22,689 nt of DNA from JAKAWW01 sp049965095 (GCA_049965095.1 JBMFWR010000011.1:1-22689), one strand, 5' to 3'. Positions 7,143-14,696 are shown, counted from the stretch's first letter. Notes: a model not told the origin generated them from the sequence alone. A program made the numbers and translations.

Positions 7143-7502
7143 GTGTATAACCCACAAATAGAGGTAACCGCCCCACCTATGACTACACCAATGATAGGCA
7201 CTTTTCAACATGCGTGGCTTGGAATAGGTCAATCCGCCACTTTCAAGGAACAAGGAGGGGTGCTTAAGGTAACATTGGACCATGTGATTACGACCGGCAC
7301 CGGCATTGACCTAACCCAGAGGTATGCCGTTGTAACAGCCCAGCAGATAGGCGGCCTACCAGCAGGGCTTGTTGTATTAGATGTTGCAGCGGCCGCAATT
7401 ACAGTGGCGGGAGTTTCTCTAGTATTATTTGGCTTGTTGAGGCACTCCAAGAATACTAAGAATAATGAAAAAGCACAGAGCAGCAGTAATATTAAAAACT
7501 AG
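7143..7502 (+). CDS. Unrecognised membrane protein; probably the C-terminal 119 aa of a protein of about 200 aa
   Basis: I do not recognise the family. GTG 7143 is the first conventional start in frame, but the coding-like sequence clearly begins about 240 bases earlier (separate entry 6891-7142). The whole chain would be: basic cytoplasmic N-terminus, TM helix, extracellular Thr/Gly/Val-rich beta-like domain (NAVTEKVPLNGTIHVGNVGA through TGTGIDLTQRYAVVTAQQ), a second TM (LVVLDVAAAAITVAGVSLVL), then a polar Ser/Asn/Lys tail. Two TMs holding an outward loop of about 130 aa suggest a surface-exposed or envelope role, which is inference. Its stop (7502) converges with the minus-strand RHH gene. 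Confidence 0.55.
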   Translation: MYNPQIEVTAPPMTTPMIGTFQHAWLGIGQSATFKEQGGVLKVTLDHVITTGTGIDLTQRYAVVTAQQIGGLPAGLVVLDVAAAAITVAGVSLVLFGLLRHSKNTKNNEKAQSSSNIKN

Positions 7503-7533
7503 GAAGCATTGCATTTGCACTAGCCTGTCAAAC

Positions 7534-7749
7534 TTATTTATTTCTTCTTACTGCAAAAACGCCCCCAACCTTTCCCTCTTCGCCCATTGCATCAATATAT
7601 CTTTTCACGTTTTTGTCTTTCCTTAGCAAGTCTTCTACGATTTTTGACTTATCATTACCTGTAGCTATCTCTGCAGATTCAAGTGCATTGACAATTTTTT
7701 TAGGGAGGGATATGGTAACCTCCACCTTCCCATTAATATCCTTTCCCAT
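7534..7749 (-). CDS. Small ribbon-helix-helix (CopG/MetJ-like) protein
   Basis: About 71 aa from ATG 7749. The core KVEVTISLPKKIVNALES / ATGNDKSKIVEDLLRKD is the RHH pattern: one beta strand for DNA contact, then two helices with a turn. Such proteins dimerise and act as small repressors or antitoxins. ATG 7755 is also in frame. The Shine-Dalgarno GAGGTG sits 2 nt before 7755 but 8 nt before 7749, so I prefer 7749. No toxin-like ORF adjoins it; the neighbours are the two-TM protein (convergent) and trpS upstream. Target unknown. Confidence 0.7.
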   Translation of the reverse strand: MGKDINGKVEVTISLPKKIVNALESAEIATGNDKSKIVEDLLRKDKNVKRYIDAMGEEGKVGGVFAVRRNK

Positions 7750-7940
7750 ATACATTACACCTCAACAATATTTTCGCATTTGACCTTAAACTATTTGTTC
7801 TAAATTTACGATAAATAAATTTAAGCATGTTTTGTGTGAAAATGTACACGTAAAATTTATTAATGATTTTGTTTTGAATCTTTTATATTGATATTGAAGC
7901 GTTTTAGATTACTAATTTGGCCATCAATAGCTTGTGGGTG
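7750..7940. other. AT-rich intergenic region between trpS and the RHH gene
   Basis: About 190 bases without a gene. It must hold the trpS 3' end and the RHH promoter (minus strand). GAGGTG just before the RHH start is a good ribosome binding site. AT-rich blocks with TAAATTTA palindromes lie around 7802-7826. I see no RNA gene or strong hairpin. Confidence 0.4.
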
Positions 7941-9080
7941 TTATTCGTAATAAGTATCCCACATTTTGCGTGCCAAAGCGCCAGTATACATGAATTTTTC
8001 AACAAGCTTGTGTGCCTGTTCTTTCCTCTTTCTTTGTTCGGAAAGGAATGAATTAAGCTTTTCTACCAAAATCTGCTTCATCTCTCCACTTAGCAACCTG
8101 CCAGACCTATAATCGTCTTCTATCTGCTTCAACTTCTTGTCATCCGGCTCGAACATATAGCTTAGCCACTGGAAAGATACGTCTACATCAGGGTTTCCAC
8201 CGAGCTTCCTGTGCAGCTCAACACTTTGCTGGCCGCCTGAAAAAGCATACTTCATCACCTTTCTCTCTACGGTTTTTTCATCATCGCTAAGAAGTATTGC
8301 AGTATCTGGATGAGAGGCACTCATCTTGCCTTCTATACCAGTAAGAGGAGGGAGGAACTTGCTGTGTATCTGCGCCGCCTTCCGGTAGCCAAGCTTTTCA
8401 GCAATGTCTCTCTGCACCCTCCAATAAGGATCCTGGTCTATTGCCGCAGGTATAAGGCAATAAGAATTCTCGAAAAAGGTAGGTTCCATCTGCAAAGTTG
8501 GATAGAAAATCATACCCACATTTGTGGAATTTGTAAATCCGAAAACGGATTTCATAGTGGAGAAATTGACTTCCTTTGCAATTCTGGTTGCAAGCTTGTA
8601 CATGTTCCTTATGTATTCGGTATCCTTGAATATGAAGGTTTTGTCCGGATCAAAACCCTGTGCGATTACGTTTAATATGTCATCATCGGCGATACGCTCT
8701 ATGTCTTCCAGCTTCCTTTCCTTCTTGAAAAGGAATTTTTCATCGTCAGTGACCTGTACGTATAGATTCGCCCCGGTTTTTTCCTGCAACCATTTTGTAA
8801 ATGCAAATGGAATTATGTGCCCTATGTGCATCTCTGACGATGGACCTATGCCAGTATAAATGAATATCTTTCTTCCTGCCTCAAGTTCACCGATTATTGC
8901 ATCGAGATCCCTGTGCGAGTAATAGATGTCCCTGCTTAGCATTACGTGCAATTCGCCAAAAAGCTTCTTCATCCTTTGCTTGAGTTCTGCAGATATCTTG
9001 CTAGTGCCAAAGTCTTTTATCAGCTTGTCGTAATCTACAGTGCCTTTTACCTCCCATGGTGTGATTATAGCATCTGCCAT
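7941..9080 (-). CDS. trpS: Tryptophanyl-tRNA synthetase
   Basis: Class I aminoacyl-tRNA synthetase charging tRNA-Trp; 379 aa from ATG 9080. Signature HIGH is exact in EMHIGHIIPF (about residues 85-88) and the KMSKS-type loop is GKMSASHPDTAI (252-256), the variant typical of TrpRS. The extended N-terminus (PWEVKGTVDYDKLIKDFGT) and overall length are those of archaeal/eukaryotic TrpRS. A TTG at 9086 is also in frame (TTG ATT ATG) but the ATG two codons later is preferred. AT-rich AAAATTAAAAAC about 28 nt upstream suggests a leaderless transcript. Stands alone, with noncoding gaps on both sides. Confidence 0.96.
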   Translation of the reverse strand: MADAIITPWEVKGTVDYDKLIKDFGTSKISAELKQRMKKLFGELHVMLSRDIYYSHRDLDAIIGELEAGRKIFIYTGIGPSSEMHIGHIIPFAFTKWLQEKTGANLYVQVTDDEKFLFKKERKLEDIERIADDDILNVIAQGFDPDKTFIFKDTEYIRNMYKLATRIAKEVNFSTMKSVFGFTNSTNVGMIFYPTLQMEPTFFENSYCLIPAAIDQDPYWRVQRDIAEKLGYRKAAQIHSKFLPPLTGIEGKMSASHPDTAILLSDDEKTVERKVMKYAFSGGQQSVELHRKLGGNPDVDVSFQWLSYMFEPDDKKLKQIEDDYRSGRLLSGEMKQILVEKLNSFLSEQRKRKEQAHKLVEKFMYTGALARKMWDTYYE

Positions 9081-9181
9081 AATCAAGTTATCTATTAAAG
9101 GTTTTTAATTTTATGCGAAACTGGCTTAAAGGCATGCTTGGCGCAAAGCCACAGGGCTTTGCTCTTTGATTTGATGCACTT

Positions 9182-9733
9182 TTACATTTTGGTGTTTATC
9201 CTGTTGGCCCACTCGCCAAGATTTGACAGCAGCTCTGCAATCCTTTTCCGTGTTTCATCGTCTTCAAGGACATTATTCCTTATCTTTTTGTCCGCATTCG
9301 AGACCAAGACTTGCGGTCTTTCAAGGGGATGCATATTTAGGAATGAAAATATTTCCCTTAAGTGATACTGTGCCAAAGCAGTACCTATGTTGCCGGTACT
9401 AGCACCCATGGTGGCAACGGCTTTTCCATCAAAGGAATTGTCACCAGCAGGCCTTGAAGCCCAATCTATTGCATTTTTGAGTACTCCTGGAATAGACCTG
9501 TTATATTCTGGAGTTGCAATCAGTAGCGCATCAGCCCTTTTTACTTCTGCCTTGAACTCTTTTACCACTTCTGGCAACTCCTGCTCGAGATCCTGGTTAT
9601 ATAATGGCAGCCTTCCTATATCGAAAATTCTGAGCTCTGTCCCTTTGGGCAAGAGGCTTGAAGCGGCATTAAGCAATGCCATGTTGTATGAGTTCTTCCT
9701 TATGCTCCCACATATACCCAATATATTTATCAT
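9182..9733 (-). CDS. NADPH-dependent FMN reductase-like flavoprotein
   Basis: 183 aa from ATG 9733 (in-frame TTG at 9742 is possible). Flavodoxin-like fold: phosphate-binding loop GSIRKNSYNMALL near the N-terminus, then ALLIATPEYNRSIPGVLKNAIDW, the signature of the FMN_red family (azoreductase, chromate/quinone reductase, SsuE-like). These soluble dimers reduce flavin, quinones or azo compounds with NAD(P)H, often in redox stress. The MGASTGNIGTALAQYHLREI stretch is also typical. A perfect 18-bp palindrome covering a TATA-like core lies about 95-112 nt upstream (9828-9845), so repressor control is plausible. Physiological substrate not determinable. Confidence 0.9.
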   Translation of the reverse strand: MINILGICGSIRKNSYNMALLNAASSLLPKGTELRIFDIGRLPLYNQDLEQELPEVVKEFKAEVKRADALLIATPEYNRSIPGVLKNAIDWASRPAGDNSFDGKAVATMGASTGNIGTALAQYHLREIFSFLNMHPLERPQVLVSNADKKIRNNVLEDDETRKRIAELLSNLGEWANRINTKM

Positions 9734-9827
9734 TTTTATCAACCCTTAAGGCTTGGCATACATTAGTTACAAATCTGAAAGGAAGTTCTACTGCTAAAAG
9801 CAAGCCTGACTAATAAGATATTTTGAA

Positions 9828-9845
9828 GTATCTATAAATAGATAC
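9828..9845. promoter_or_regulatory. Palindromic operator over a TATA box, upstream of the FMN reductase
   Basis: Perfect inverted repeat GTATCTAT-AA-ATAGATAC. Its centre contains a TATA-like core on both strands. On the minus strand this would start the FMN-reductase transcript near 9811, giving a leader of about 78 nt. Symmetry exactly over a TATA box is what a dimeric repressor blocking TBP would need. Outer GAAG/CTTC bases also match with a 2-nt offset. Confidence 0.5.
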
Positions 9846-9882
9846 GCTTCTATGTAGAGCTAGTATTGAGATTTGAATGCTT

Positions 9883-9914
9883 GAAAAAAATAAAATGCAT
9901 GGGCACCCCCATGC
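9883..9914 (-). terminator. Hairpin plus T-tract after the asparagine synthetase gene
   Basis: GCATGGG (9897-9903) pairs perfectly with CCCATGC (9908-9914) around a 4-nt loop. On the minus strand the hairpin starts 8 nt after the stop codon region (9922) and is followed by ATTTTATTTTTTT (9884-9896). This is an intrinsic-type terminator for the gene at 9922-10896. Confidence 0.65.
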
Positions 9915-9921
9915 TGCATAT

Positions 9922-10896
9922 TTAAAGCTCGTATACTGATCCGGGCACTTTGGGGAACGCTTGCACCTCGCCAACATGCGGGGCGCTTGTCATCCACGAG
10001 ATAAGCCTTTCCATACCTATCCCTGCGCCTGCGCTTTGCCTTATCTTCTGCTCTTTCGCCAGATCGAGAAGCAGCGCATAAAGCTCTTTTTTCACCCCTG
10101 ATTTCTCCATTTTTGATATCATTTTGCTGTACTCGTGCTCGCGCTTTGCACCTGTCACAAGCTCTCCTTTCACAGGTATGTAAAGGTCAAAGTTGTCCCA
10201 CTTGCTTGTTGCTTCATCCTCGTAGTCGTAGAATTCGCGTGGTATATCTGTAATCCATGCCGGCTCTTCTATGTGTTTTGGAAATTCCTCTTCCCATGAA
10301 GGTCCATATTGCTCCTCTAGCTGCTTTCTCTCGTAAACCTTGAATGGTGTCCTGAATTCAGGCACCTCTGCACCAATCGATTTGAGATCTTTAGCGGAGC
10401 TCTCCCTCAAATGCGCAGCAAGACCTGATAGCATTTCCTCTATCAGAGACATAATCTGGCGCGATGTTCCGCCCCTTACCTCGAAATCCAGTTGTGAAAA
10501 CTCAAAGAGGTGACGCCCTGTTTTGCTCCTTTCAGGCTTCTCAAGTCTTATGTTTGGGGATACTATGAAAAGTTTCTCAAGGAGCAGGGATGATGCAACC
10601 ATTTTATGCACTATCATGCTGTGCATTGTGCGCACCGTCTTGCCATAGATCTCGAACTCCAGGCGCTTGTAGATGCCGGCAGCAGGATCCGGCCACAGCG
10701 GATCTGTTATAGGGGACAGCATTACAGGCAGAAGCTGCACGAAGCCGTGATCGTGCATGAACGACTGCGCGTAATGGAGCACCTCAGAGCCTATTGCTAC
10801 CCTTGCCCTGCGCTCTTCCAATTTGCTACTTTCCATACTGTAGATGGGCTTTGGCAAGCCCTTTTCCATTTTGTATTCTTCTATTTGCGATTCCAT
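9922..10896 (-). CDS. asnA: AsnRS-related archaeal asparagine synthetase (AsnA-like, class II aaRS fold)
   Basis: 324 aa consisting of a class II synthetase catalytic core only, with no N-terminal OB anticodon-binding domain. Motif 2 runs RLEKPERSKTGRHLFEFSQL and on to LDFEV (117-140), and motif 3 is GAGIGMERLISWM (290-302) with the ATP-binding R297. This core closely resembles AspRS/AsnRS. Free-standing archaeal versions, as characterised in Pyrococcus abyssi, make asparagine from aspartate, ammonia and ATP rather than charging tRNA. Start ATG 10896 has a strong Shine-Dalgarno AGGTGA a few bases upstream; the open frame up to 10932 is disregarded. It is followed by a hairpin/T-tract terminator. 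The alternative is a minimal AspRS-like paralogue of other function. Confidence 0.85.
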   Translation of the reverse strand: MESQIEEYKMEKGLPKPIYSMESSKLEERRARVAIGSEVLHYAQSFMHDHGFVQLLPVMLSPITDPLWPDPAAGIYKRLEFEIYGKTVRTMHSMIVHKMVASSLLLEKLFIVSPNIRLEKPERSKTGRHLFEFSQLDFEVRGGTSRQIMSLIEEMLSGLAAHLRESSAKDLKSIGAEVPEFRTPFKVYERKQLEEQYGPSWEEEFPKHIEEPAWITDIPREFYDYEDEATSKWDNFDLYIPVKGELVTGAKREHEYSKMISKMEKSGVKKELYALLLDLAKEQKIRQSAGAGIGMERLISWMTSAPHVGEVQAFPKVPGSVYEL

Positions 10897-10989
10897 ATTC
10901 TCACCTAAGCGCGAAAATTTCAAGATGATCAAGGAAAAGAGTGATGCTTGCTACTACATATTCAAAAAGGATTAAAAACAGGCATTTTC

Positions 10990-11107
10990 TATAAAAAGGT
11001 TCAACTAGCCACGAAGAGCAGTACAATGATATTATTCCGCTTTGCTGACATGCTAGTCGATTATATTGGCGCGTACATTGTATTTAAGCCTTTTGTACAG
11101 GCTTTTT
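10990..11107 (+). ncRNA. Candidate small RNA: TATA box to hairpin/T-tract, plus strand
   Basis: A consensus TATAAAAA at 10990-10997 and a terminator-like hairpin AAGCCT (11086-11091) / AGGCTT (11099-11104) running into TTTTT (11103-11107) bracket about 90 bases with no plausible ORF. The predicted start is near 11019. Minus-strand genes flank it and do not explain a plus-strand terminator. ACTAGC (11004-11009) and GCTAGT (11052-11057) are also complementary, though the first copy may lie upstream of the transcript. Purely structural evidence; no RNA family recognised. Confidence 0.3.
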
Positions 11108-11130
11108 AAACCTGCGCTTGATTTGGCATG

Positions 11131-11697
11131 TTATATTCTGCCTTTTGATTCACTTGTTGTTACACCACTGGCTACAAGATGCGCAAGCCTCAATGCTTTT
11201 ACCGCGTCGCTTGCAATTCTAACTAGGCTTTCCTTATCCATCTGGCTTTGGAAATAGAAGCCACCTATTTTGATTGGCTTGTTTGATGCAAAAGACTTGA
11301 TTATTTCGATGCGGTCCTTTACATTAACACCACTTTTTGCAGAAAATGAGCGCAGCGCGTATGAGAGCTTTGAAGGCCTTGGTATGCTTCGAGTTACGAC
11401 AACCAAGGGCAACGACTTTCTGAAAAGACACCTGTAATCTATAACGTTAAGGCCTGCCATTGCTATGCCGTTCGATACAACGAACTTTATCTGCTCGGCA
11501 AACCTCGACCTTAATACCATCTTTAATATTGAAGAGGAGGAATCAGAGCCATTTACTGCAACATGTGATGAAAGCACGCCTTCCACTTCGCCCTGCCTTG
11601 CAACGATGCCTACGACAAGCACTTTCCTTGAAATTGAGAATCTGTCTGCGCCTATAGGGGCGCTGGCTACGGCAACAAATCTGCTACCGCTTTTCAT
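11131..11697 (-). CDS. DUF99 family protein (endonuclease V-like fold)
   Basis: 188 aa from ATG 11697; the frame is open 11 codons further, inside rpoL. The protein resembles the archaeal DUF99/UPF0215 family: early SRFVAVASAPIG strand, VLVVGIVARQGEVEGVLSSH, IKFVVSNGIAMAGLNVIDY, then SLPLVVVTRSIPRPSKL and a C-terminal AHLVASGVTTSESKGRI. DUF99 is related by fold to endonuclease V, but the early strand here reads AVASAPIG, so the catalytic acid usual in EndoV is not obvious and nuclease activity is uncertain. It is the last gene of the ribosomal operon, 4 nt after rpoL. Confidence 0.75.
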   Translation of the reverse strand: MKSGSRFVAVASAPIGADRFSISRKVLVVGIVARQGEVEGVLSSHVAVNGSDSSSSILKMVLRSRFAEQIKFVVSNGIAMAGLNVIDYRCLFRKSLPLVVVTRSIPRPSKLSYALRSFSAKSGVNVKDRIEIIKSFASNKPIKIGGFYFQSQMDKESLVRIASDAVKALRLAHLVASGVTTSESKGRI

Positions 11698-11701
11698 GTT
11701 C

Positions 11702-11971
11702 TTACTTCTTTTTTGAAAGCTGAGATTCAAGATCTTTTATGCTTTCCTCAAGCTCCTGTATTGACTTAAGCAGCTCTTCGCTTGCGTTCTTCTTAGCCTT
11801 TATGACCAATACAGGCTTTCCTATCTCAGGGTGGTCTTTTCTCACGCCAGCAAAATCCACGCGGCCATCTTCGAGCAGAGTACTTGCTATCAAATCAGGT
11901 ATTGTAAGATCGCTCTCCTGAAACTCAAGCCAGATCTCATTGCTCTCGTTCTTTATTATCTTTATATCCAT
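11702..11971 (-). CDS. rpoL: DNA-directed RNA polymerase subunit L (Rpb11/AC19 homologue)
   Basis: 89 aa from ATG 11971 (an in-frame TTG lies at 11983). Subunit L pairs with subunit D to nucleate archaeal RNA polymerase assembly. The conserved NESNEIWLEFQESDLTIPDLIASTLL and DFAGVRKDHPEIGKPVLVIKA match the RpoL/Rpb11 fold, followed by a C-terminal helix (SEELLKSIQELEESIKDLE). Length is normal. It lies between csl4 and the DUF99 gene, probably in one transcript; csl4-rpoL adjacency is recurrent in archaea. Confidence 0.93.
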   Translation of the reverse strand: MDIKIIKNESNEIWLEFQESDLTIPDLIASTLLEDGRVDFAGVRKDHPEIGKPVLVIKAKKNASEELLKSIQELEESIKDLESQLSKKK

Positions 11972-11986
11972 GCCACCACACAAATG

Positions 11987-12601
11987 TTAAACAAACAACT
12001 TTTTAATCTCTTCCGGCTTGCTGTATAGGACGCTTATCTTGCGCTGCTCCCTGTGACCGCAATTCTCGCACACCAGAGCGTGATCCTCCTTTTTGTAAAC
12101 GAGATTACCTCCACAGAGCTCGCAGTTTGCATGAACAACGCCGCATTCAGGGCAATCCAGCGTCAGCGTATATGCATCCTTGTCGTTGTAAAGTACCTTT
12201 GCAAGGATTATATCACCTACGGCACATACCTTTAACGGCTTTTCGCTGTGCATATGCCCATGCTCGCGCTCCCTTCCAAACCTGGGCCTTGGCCTTTCGA
12301 GAAGTATCTTGCCGTCCTTTAGGGCAAGGAATTCCTTGTGGTCCATGCTTATGTCGTCTATGCTGACAAAAACCACGCTGCGCACCATGTCTGTCACAGT
12401 GCCTATTACAAGCATGTTCCTGTCTATTGTTTTAACCTCCCTGCCAGCTGGCACCACATCAACTTTCTTGTCATTGGGCCTTACAGTACCTATTACAGAT
12501 GAATAGACAATGCCGTTTTCCGTATAAGTATTTTCGCCGCCGGCAAACTCCTCTTCGGTAGCTATCTTTTCTCCCGGCAAAACAAGTTTTTCATCGCTCA
12601 T
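11987..12601 (-). CDS. csl4: Exosome RNA-binding subunit Csl4
   Basis: 204 aa from ATG 12601 (MSDEKLVLPGEKIATEEEF). Cap subunit of the archaeal exosome that binds RNA and recruits DnaG. Residues 5-65 form the N-terminal domain, an S1 RNA-binding domain spans about 60-145, and the C-terminal zinc ribbon has C150-x2-C153, C160-x2-C163 and C178-x2-C181, one CxxC pair more than needed for one zinc. A charged insert GREREHGHMHSEKP lies in the S1 region. The open frame upstream to 12733 is a shadow of rps5. The gap to rps5 is 17 nt and to rpoL 15 nt. Confidence 0.93.
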   Translation of the reverse strand: MSDEKLVLPGEKIATEEEFAGGENTYTENGIVYSSVIGTVRPNDKKVDVVPAGREVKTIDRNMLVIGTVTDMVRSVVFVSIDDISMDHKEFLALKDGKILLERPRPRFGREREHGHMHSEKPLKVCAVGDIILAKVLYNDKDAYTLTLDCPECGVVHANCELCGGNLVYKKEDHALVCENCGHREQRKISVLYSKPEEIKKLFV

Positions 12602-12618
12602 AAAACCGCTTCCAAATG

Positions 12619-13275
12619 TCAAACTTTTACCTTTTCTTCTATATTTTTCATTCCGTTCAGCTTTGCTAGCGCCCTGTGCGTTGCAACAAGAACGTTGTAT
12701 TTGGCTCTCGTCCTTCCCCTTGAGAAGGTCCAAGCATCTTTTATGCCTGATAGTTCAAGCATCTTTTTAACGGGCTTGCTTGCCACAACACCCAACCCTC
12801 TTGGAGCCGGCTTTATCGTGACTTCAACGCTGCCACACTTGCCCGTAACGGTGAAAGGCAGGCTGTGCCTTGTGCCACATAAGCACTGCCAAGAGCCGCA
12901 GCCTATTACTACTGGTATTATATTCATCTTGGCGTTGGTTATTGCGCTGCTGATTGCAGCTTTTACCTCAATGTCCTTTGCCGCACCCACACCAACATGC
13001 CCGTTCATATCGCCTACTACAACCGTAGCTCTATACTTCTGCTTGCGGTTGTTTTTGGTCATTCTTTGAACGCTCGATATTTCTACCACTTCAAACGTGA
13101 TGTTCGGAAGAAGGGCATCAACTATCTCAGATTCCTCTATGCGCCTTCCCGAATGGAATATCTCCTCTATTGATGTTACCTTATGCTCCTTTACTTCCCT
13201 TCCAAGGACCGTCCTTGGCTCCCACTCGTTAATGTTGAACGTATTTTCTTCGGTATATCTTACTCTTATATTCAA
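12619..13275 (-). CDS. rps5: Ribosomal protein uS5
   Basis: 218 aa, normal for archaeal uS5, a small-subunit protein involved in mRNA helicase activity and decoding fidelity. The N-terminal dsRBD-like domain holds KYRATVVVGDMNGHVGVGA, followed by the archaeal/eukaryotic CGSWQCLCGTRHSLPF segment and the C-terminal SVEVTIKPAPRGLGVVAS. Start is TTG 13275, immediately after the rpl18 stop; upstream GGTGGTTGAT, part of the rpl18 end, is a good ribosome binding site. In most archaea uL30 and uL15 follow; here csl4 does. Confidence 0.96.
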   Translation of the reverse strand: MNIRVRYTEENTFNINEWEPRTVLGREVKEHKVTSIEEIFHSGRRIEESEIVDALLPNITFEVVEISSVQRMTKNNRKQKYRATVVVGDMNGHVGVGAAKDIEVKAAISSAITNAKMNIIPVVIGCGSWQCLCGTRHSLPFTVTGKCGSVEVTIKPAPRGLGVVASKPVKKMLELSGIKDAWTFSRGRTRAKYNVLVATHRALAKLNGMKNIEEKVKV

Positions 13276-13809
13276 TCAACCACCGACAATCTGTGCCTTG
13301 GCCTTTTCGAAAGCTTCGGGCAATGCCTTAGGATCACTTTTTGAATAGGCAAACTGCTTTTTCATCGCTTCGCCACTTAGGGATTTTGCATATTCGGCTA
13401 TGTGCTTCCCATTTATCCTTGATTCCTCCACTTCATACGTGCCGAGAAGCTTGAGGCCGCCATCCTGGGCGCCTTTCGCTGCAGCAAATATCACAGAGCC
13501 TTTTATGGGCTTCGAGAGGCCTATGTCAAGTATCACATTGCCAGTCTTTATGTCCTTGCTCTTCCTGGCAAGGAGCAGGCCTGTAAGATAAGCTGAAGGT
13601 ATGTTGCAACGGGGCTCCCAGTTGAACTTGGAAAGGTTGTCAGAGCTTGCACTTGATAATATCTTGTCTCCATCCTGCTCGTACTTTACAAGCTGCGCTA
13701 TGACGCGCCTGTTGCTCCTCCTAACAACAAGCCTTACCATGCCGCTCTTCAGCATCTTCACTCTTTTCTTGTAATTTGTCAATGAAAGCCTTCTGCGTTT
13801 TCTCATCAT
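13276..13809 (-). CDS. rpl18: Ribosomal protein uL18
   Basis: 177 aa. Binds 5S rRNA in the central protuberance. The basic N-terminus (MMRKRRRLSLTNYKKRVKML) is followed by RLVVRRSNRRVIAQLVKY, CNIPSAYLTGLLLARK and VILDIGLSKPIKGS, as in archaeal L18/eukaryotic L5. ATG 13809 overlaps the rpl19e stop in an ATGA, so the two are translationally coupled. Confidence 0.96.
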   Translation of the reverse strand: MMRKRRRLSLTNYKKRVKMLKSGMVRLVVRRSNRRVIAQLVKYEQDGDKILSSASSDNLSKFNWEPRCNIPSAYLTGLLLARKSKDIKTGNVILDIGLSKPIKGSVIFAAAKGAQDGGLKLLGTYEVEESRINGKHIAEYAKSLSGEAMKKQFAYSKSDPKALPEAFEKAKAQIVGG

Positions 13810-14294
13810 ATAGCATCACTTTTTGCGTGCCTAAGCTTCTCGAACTTGTCATCGCTTATCTCTACCCCCATCGCCCTTATGTGGTTGAGCAGAGAAGCCT
13901 TACTCGAGAAGTTGCCTCCTTTTACAAGCCTGTACAAAGACTTGAATGAATCATTGTCAAGCGTTTTGTCGTTCTTGAGAATTTCAAGCACGCGCCTTTG
14001 CGCCCTGACCTTTTTTGGATATGAAACGCCTGCGCGGGCCTTTGAAGTGCCTTTGCGCCTGCCTCTGCCTCTCTTCCTGCCTTTGCTTCTTTTCTTGTTT
14101 AGTATCTTTGAATATATGCTAAGGTTGTGCTTTTCTTCTATCGCGTAGATGTCGCCCTTGCTTATCAAAGCTCTTACATCATCTTTTGTCAACGCCTTCT
14201 GCGCATCCTCCATTGCGCTAGGCTTTATCCTTATCGCGCTAACGCCGCGCTTGAGCAGCATGCCTGCAATTCTTTTTGTAAGCTTTACACCCAT
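13806..14294 (-). CDS. rpl19e: Ribosomal protein eL19
   Basis: 162 aa large-subunit protein found only in archaea and eukaryotes. It starts LTKRIAGMLLKRGVSAIRI, has the typical SKGDIYAIEEKHNL and very basic linker KRSKGRKRGRGRRKGTSKAR, then YPKKVRAQRRVLEILK and a charged C-terminal domain. ATG 14294 is preceded by GGTGTGAT, a good Shine-Dalgarno, and lies 3 nt after the rpl32e stop. Confidence 0.96.
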   Translation of the reverse strand: MGVKLTKRIAGMLLKRGVSAIRIKPSAMEDAQKALTKDDVRALISKGDIYAIEEKHNLSIYSKILNKKRSKGRKRGRGRRKGTSKARAGVSYPKKVRAQRRVLEILKNDKTLDNDSFKSLYRLVKGGNFSSKASLLNHIRAMGVEISDDKFEKLRHAKSDAI

Positions 14295-14297
14295 ATA

Positions 14298-14696
14298 TCA
14301 CACCTTTTGCTTGGACTGTGCTTTTGCAACAAAGCCTTTCGGAGGGTTTGCAACATGCAGCTTGTTCTCCATTGCAAGCTTTGCAAGTTCGCTCTTGCTC
14401 CTTGCCGAAAGCCCGCTTGCCAGTATTATGTCTACATCCCTGCCTTCAGCTATAATGCTTCGCAACTCATTTATGTTGGCGACACGTGCCGAAAGTCTGC
14501 CTGTGGCGCGAACGCCCTGCAAGCTATCAGGATTCTTGTAGCCTATAGTGGGCTCTGCTCCCATGAACGCCCTCTTTTCCCTCTTCTTGTTGTCTATTCC
14601 GCGCTGCTTGCGCCATCTTTCCTGCACCCTCTTCCTGTGCTTCGCGCCGAAATTAGGCACATTGAATTTGGGATGTTCTTTTTTCAACATAATCAT
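14298..14696 (-). CDS. rpl32e: Ribosomal protein eL32
   Basis: 132 aa archaeal/eukaryotic large-subunit protein. Diagnostic HPKFNVPNFGAKHRKRVQ, WRKQRGIDNKKREKRAFMGA and PTIGYKNP are followed by the Rossmann-like half VDIILASGLSARSKSEL. ATG 14696 overlaps the rpl6 stop as ATGA; ATG 14690 is an alternative start. Confidence 0.95.
   Translation of the reverse strand: MIMLKKEHPKFNVPNFGAKHRKRVQERWRKQRGIDNKKREKRAFMGAEPTIGYKNPDSLQGVRATGRLSARVANINELRSIIAEGRDVDIILASGLSARSKSELAKLAMENKLHVANPPKGFVAKAQSKQKV

Noticed and set aside
11019..11060. C/D-box guide RNA (ATGATA ... CTGA)
   Set aside because: The C box is imperfect and only about 12 bases separate the boxes, with no C'/D' pair.
11066..11257. Plus-strand open frame of 63 codons upstream of and inside the DUF99 gene
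   Set aside because: It overlaps the DUF99 3' end antisense, crosses the hairpin/T-tract and has no protein-like features.
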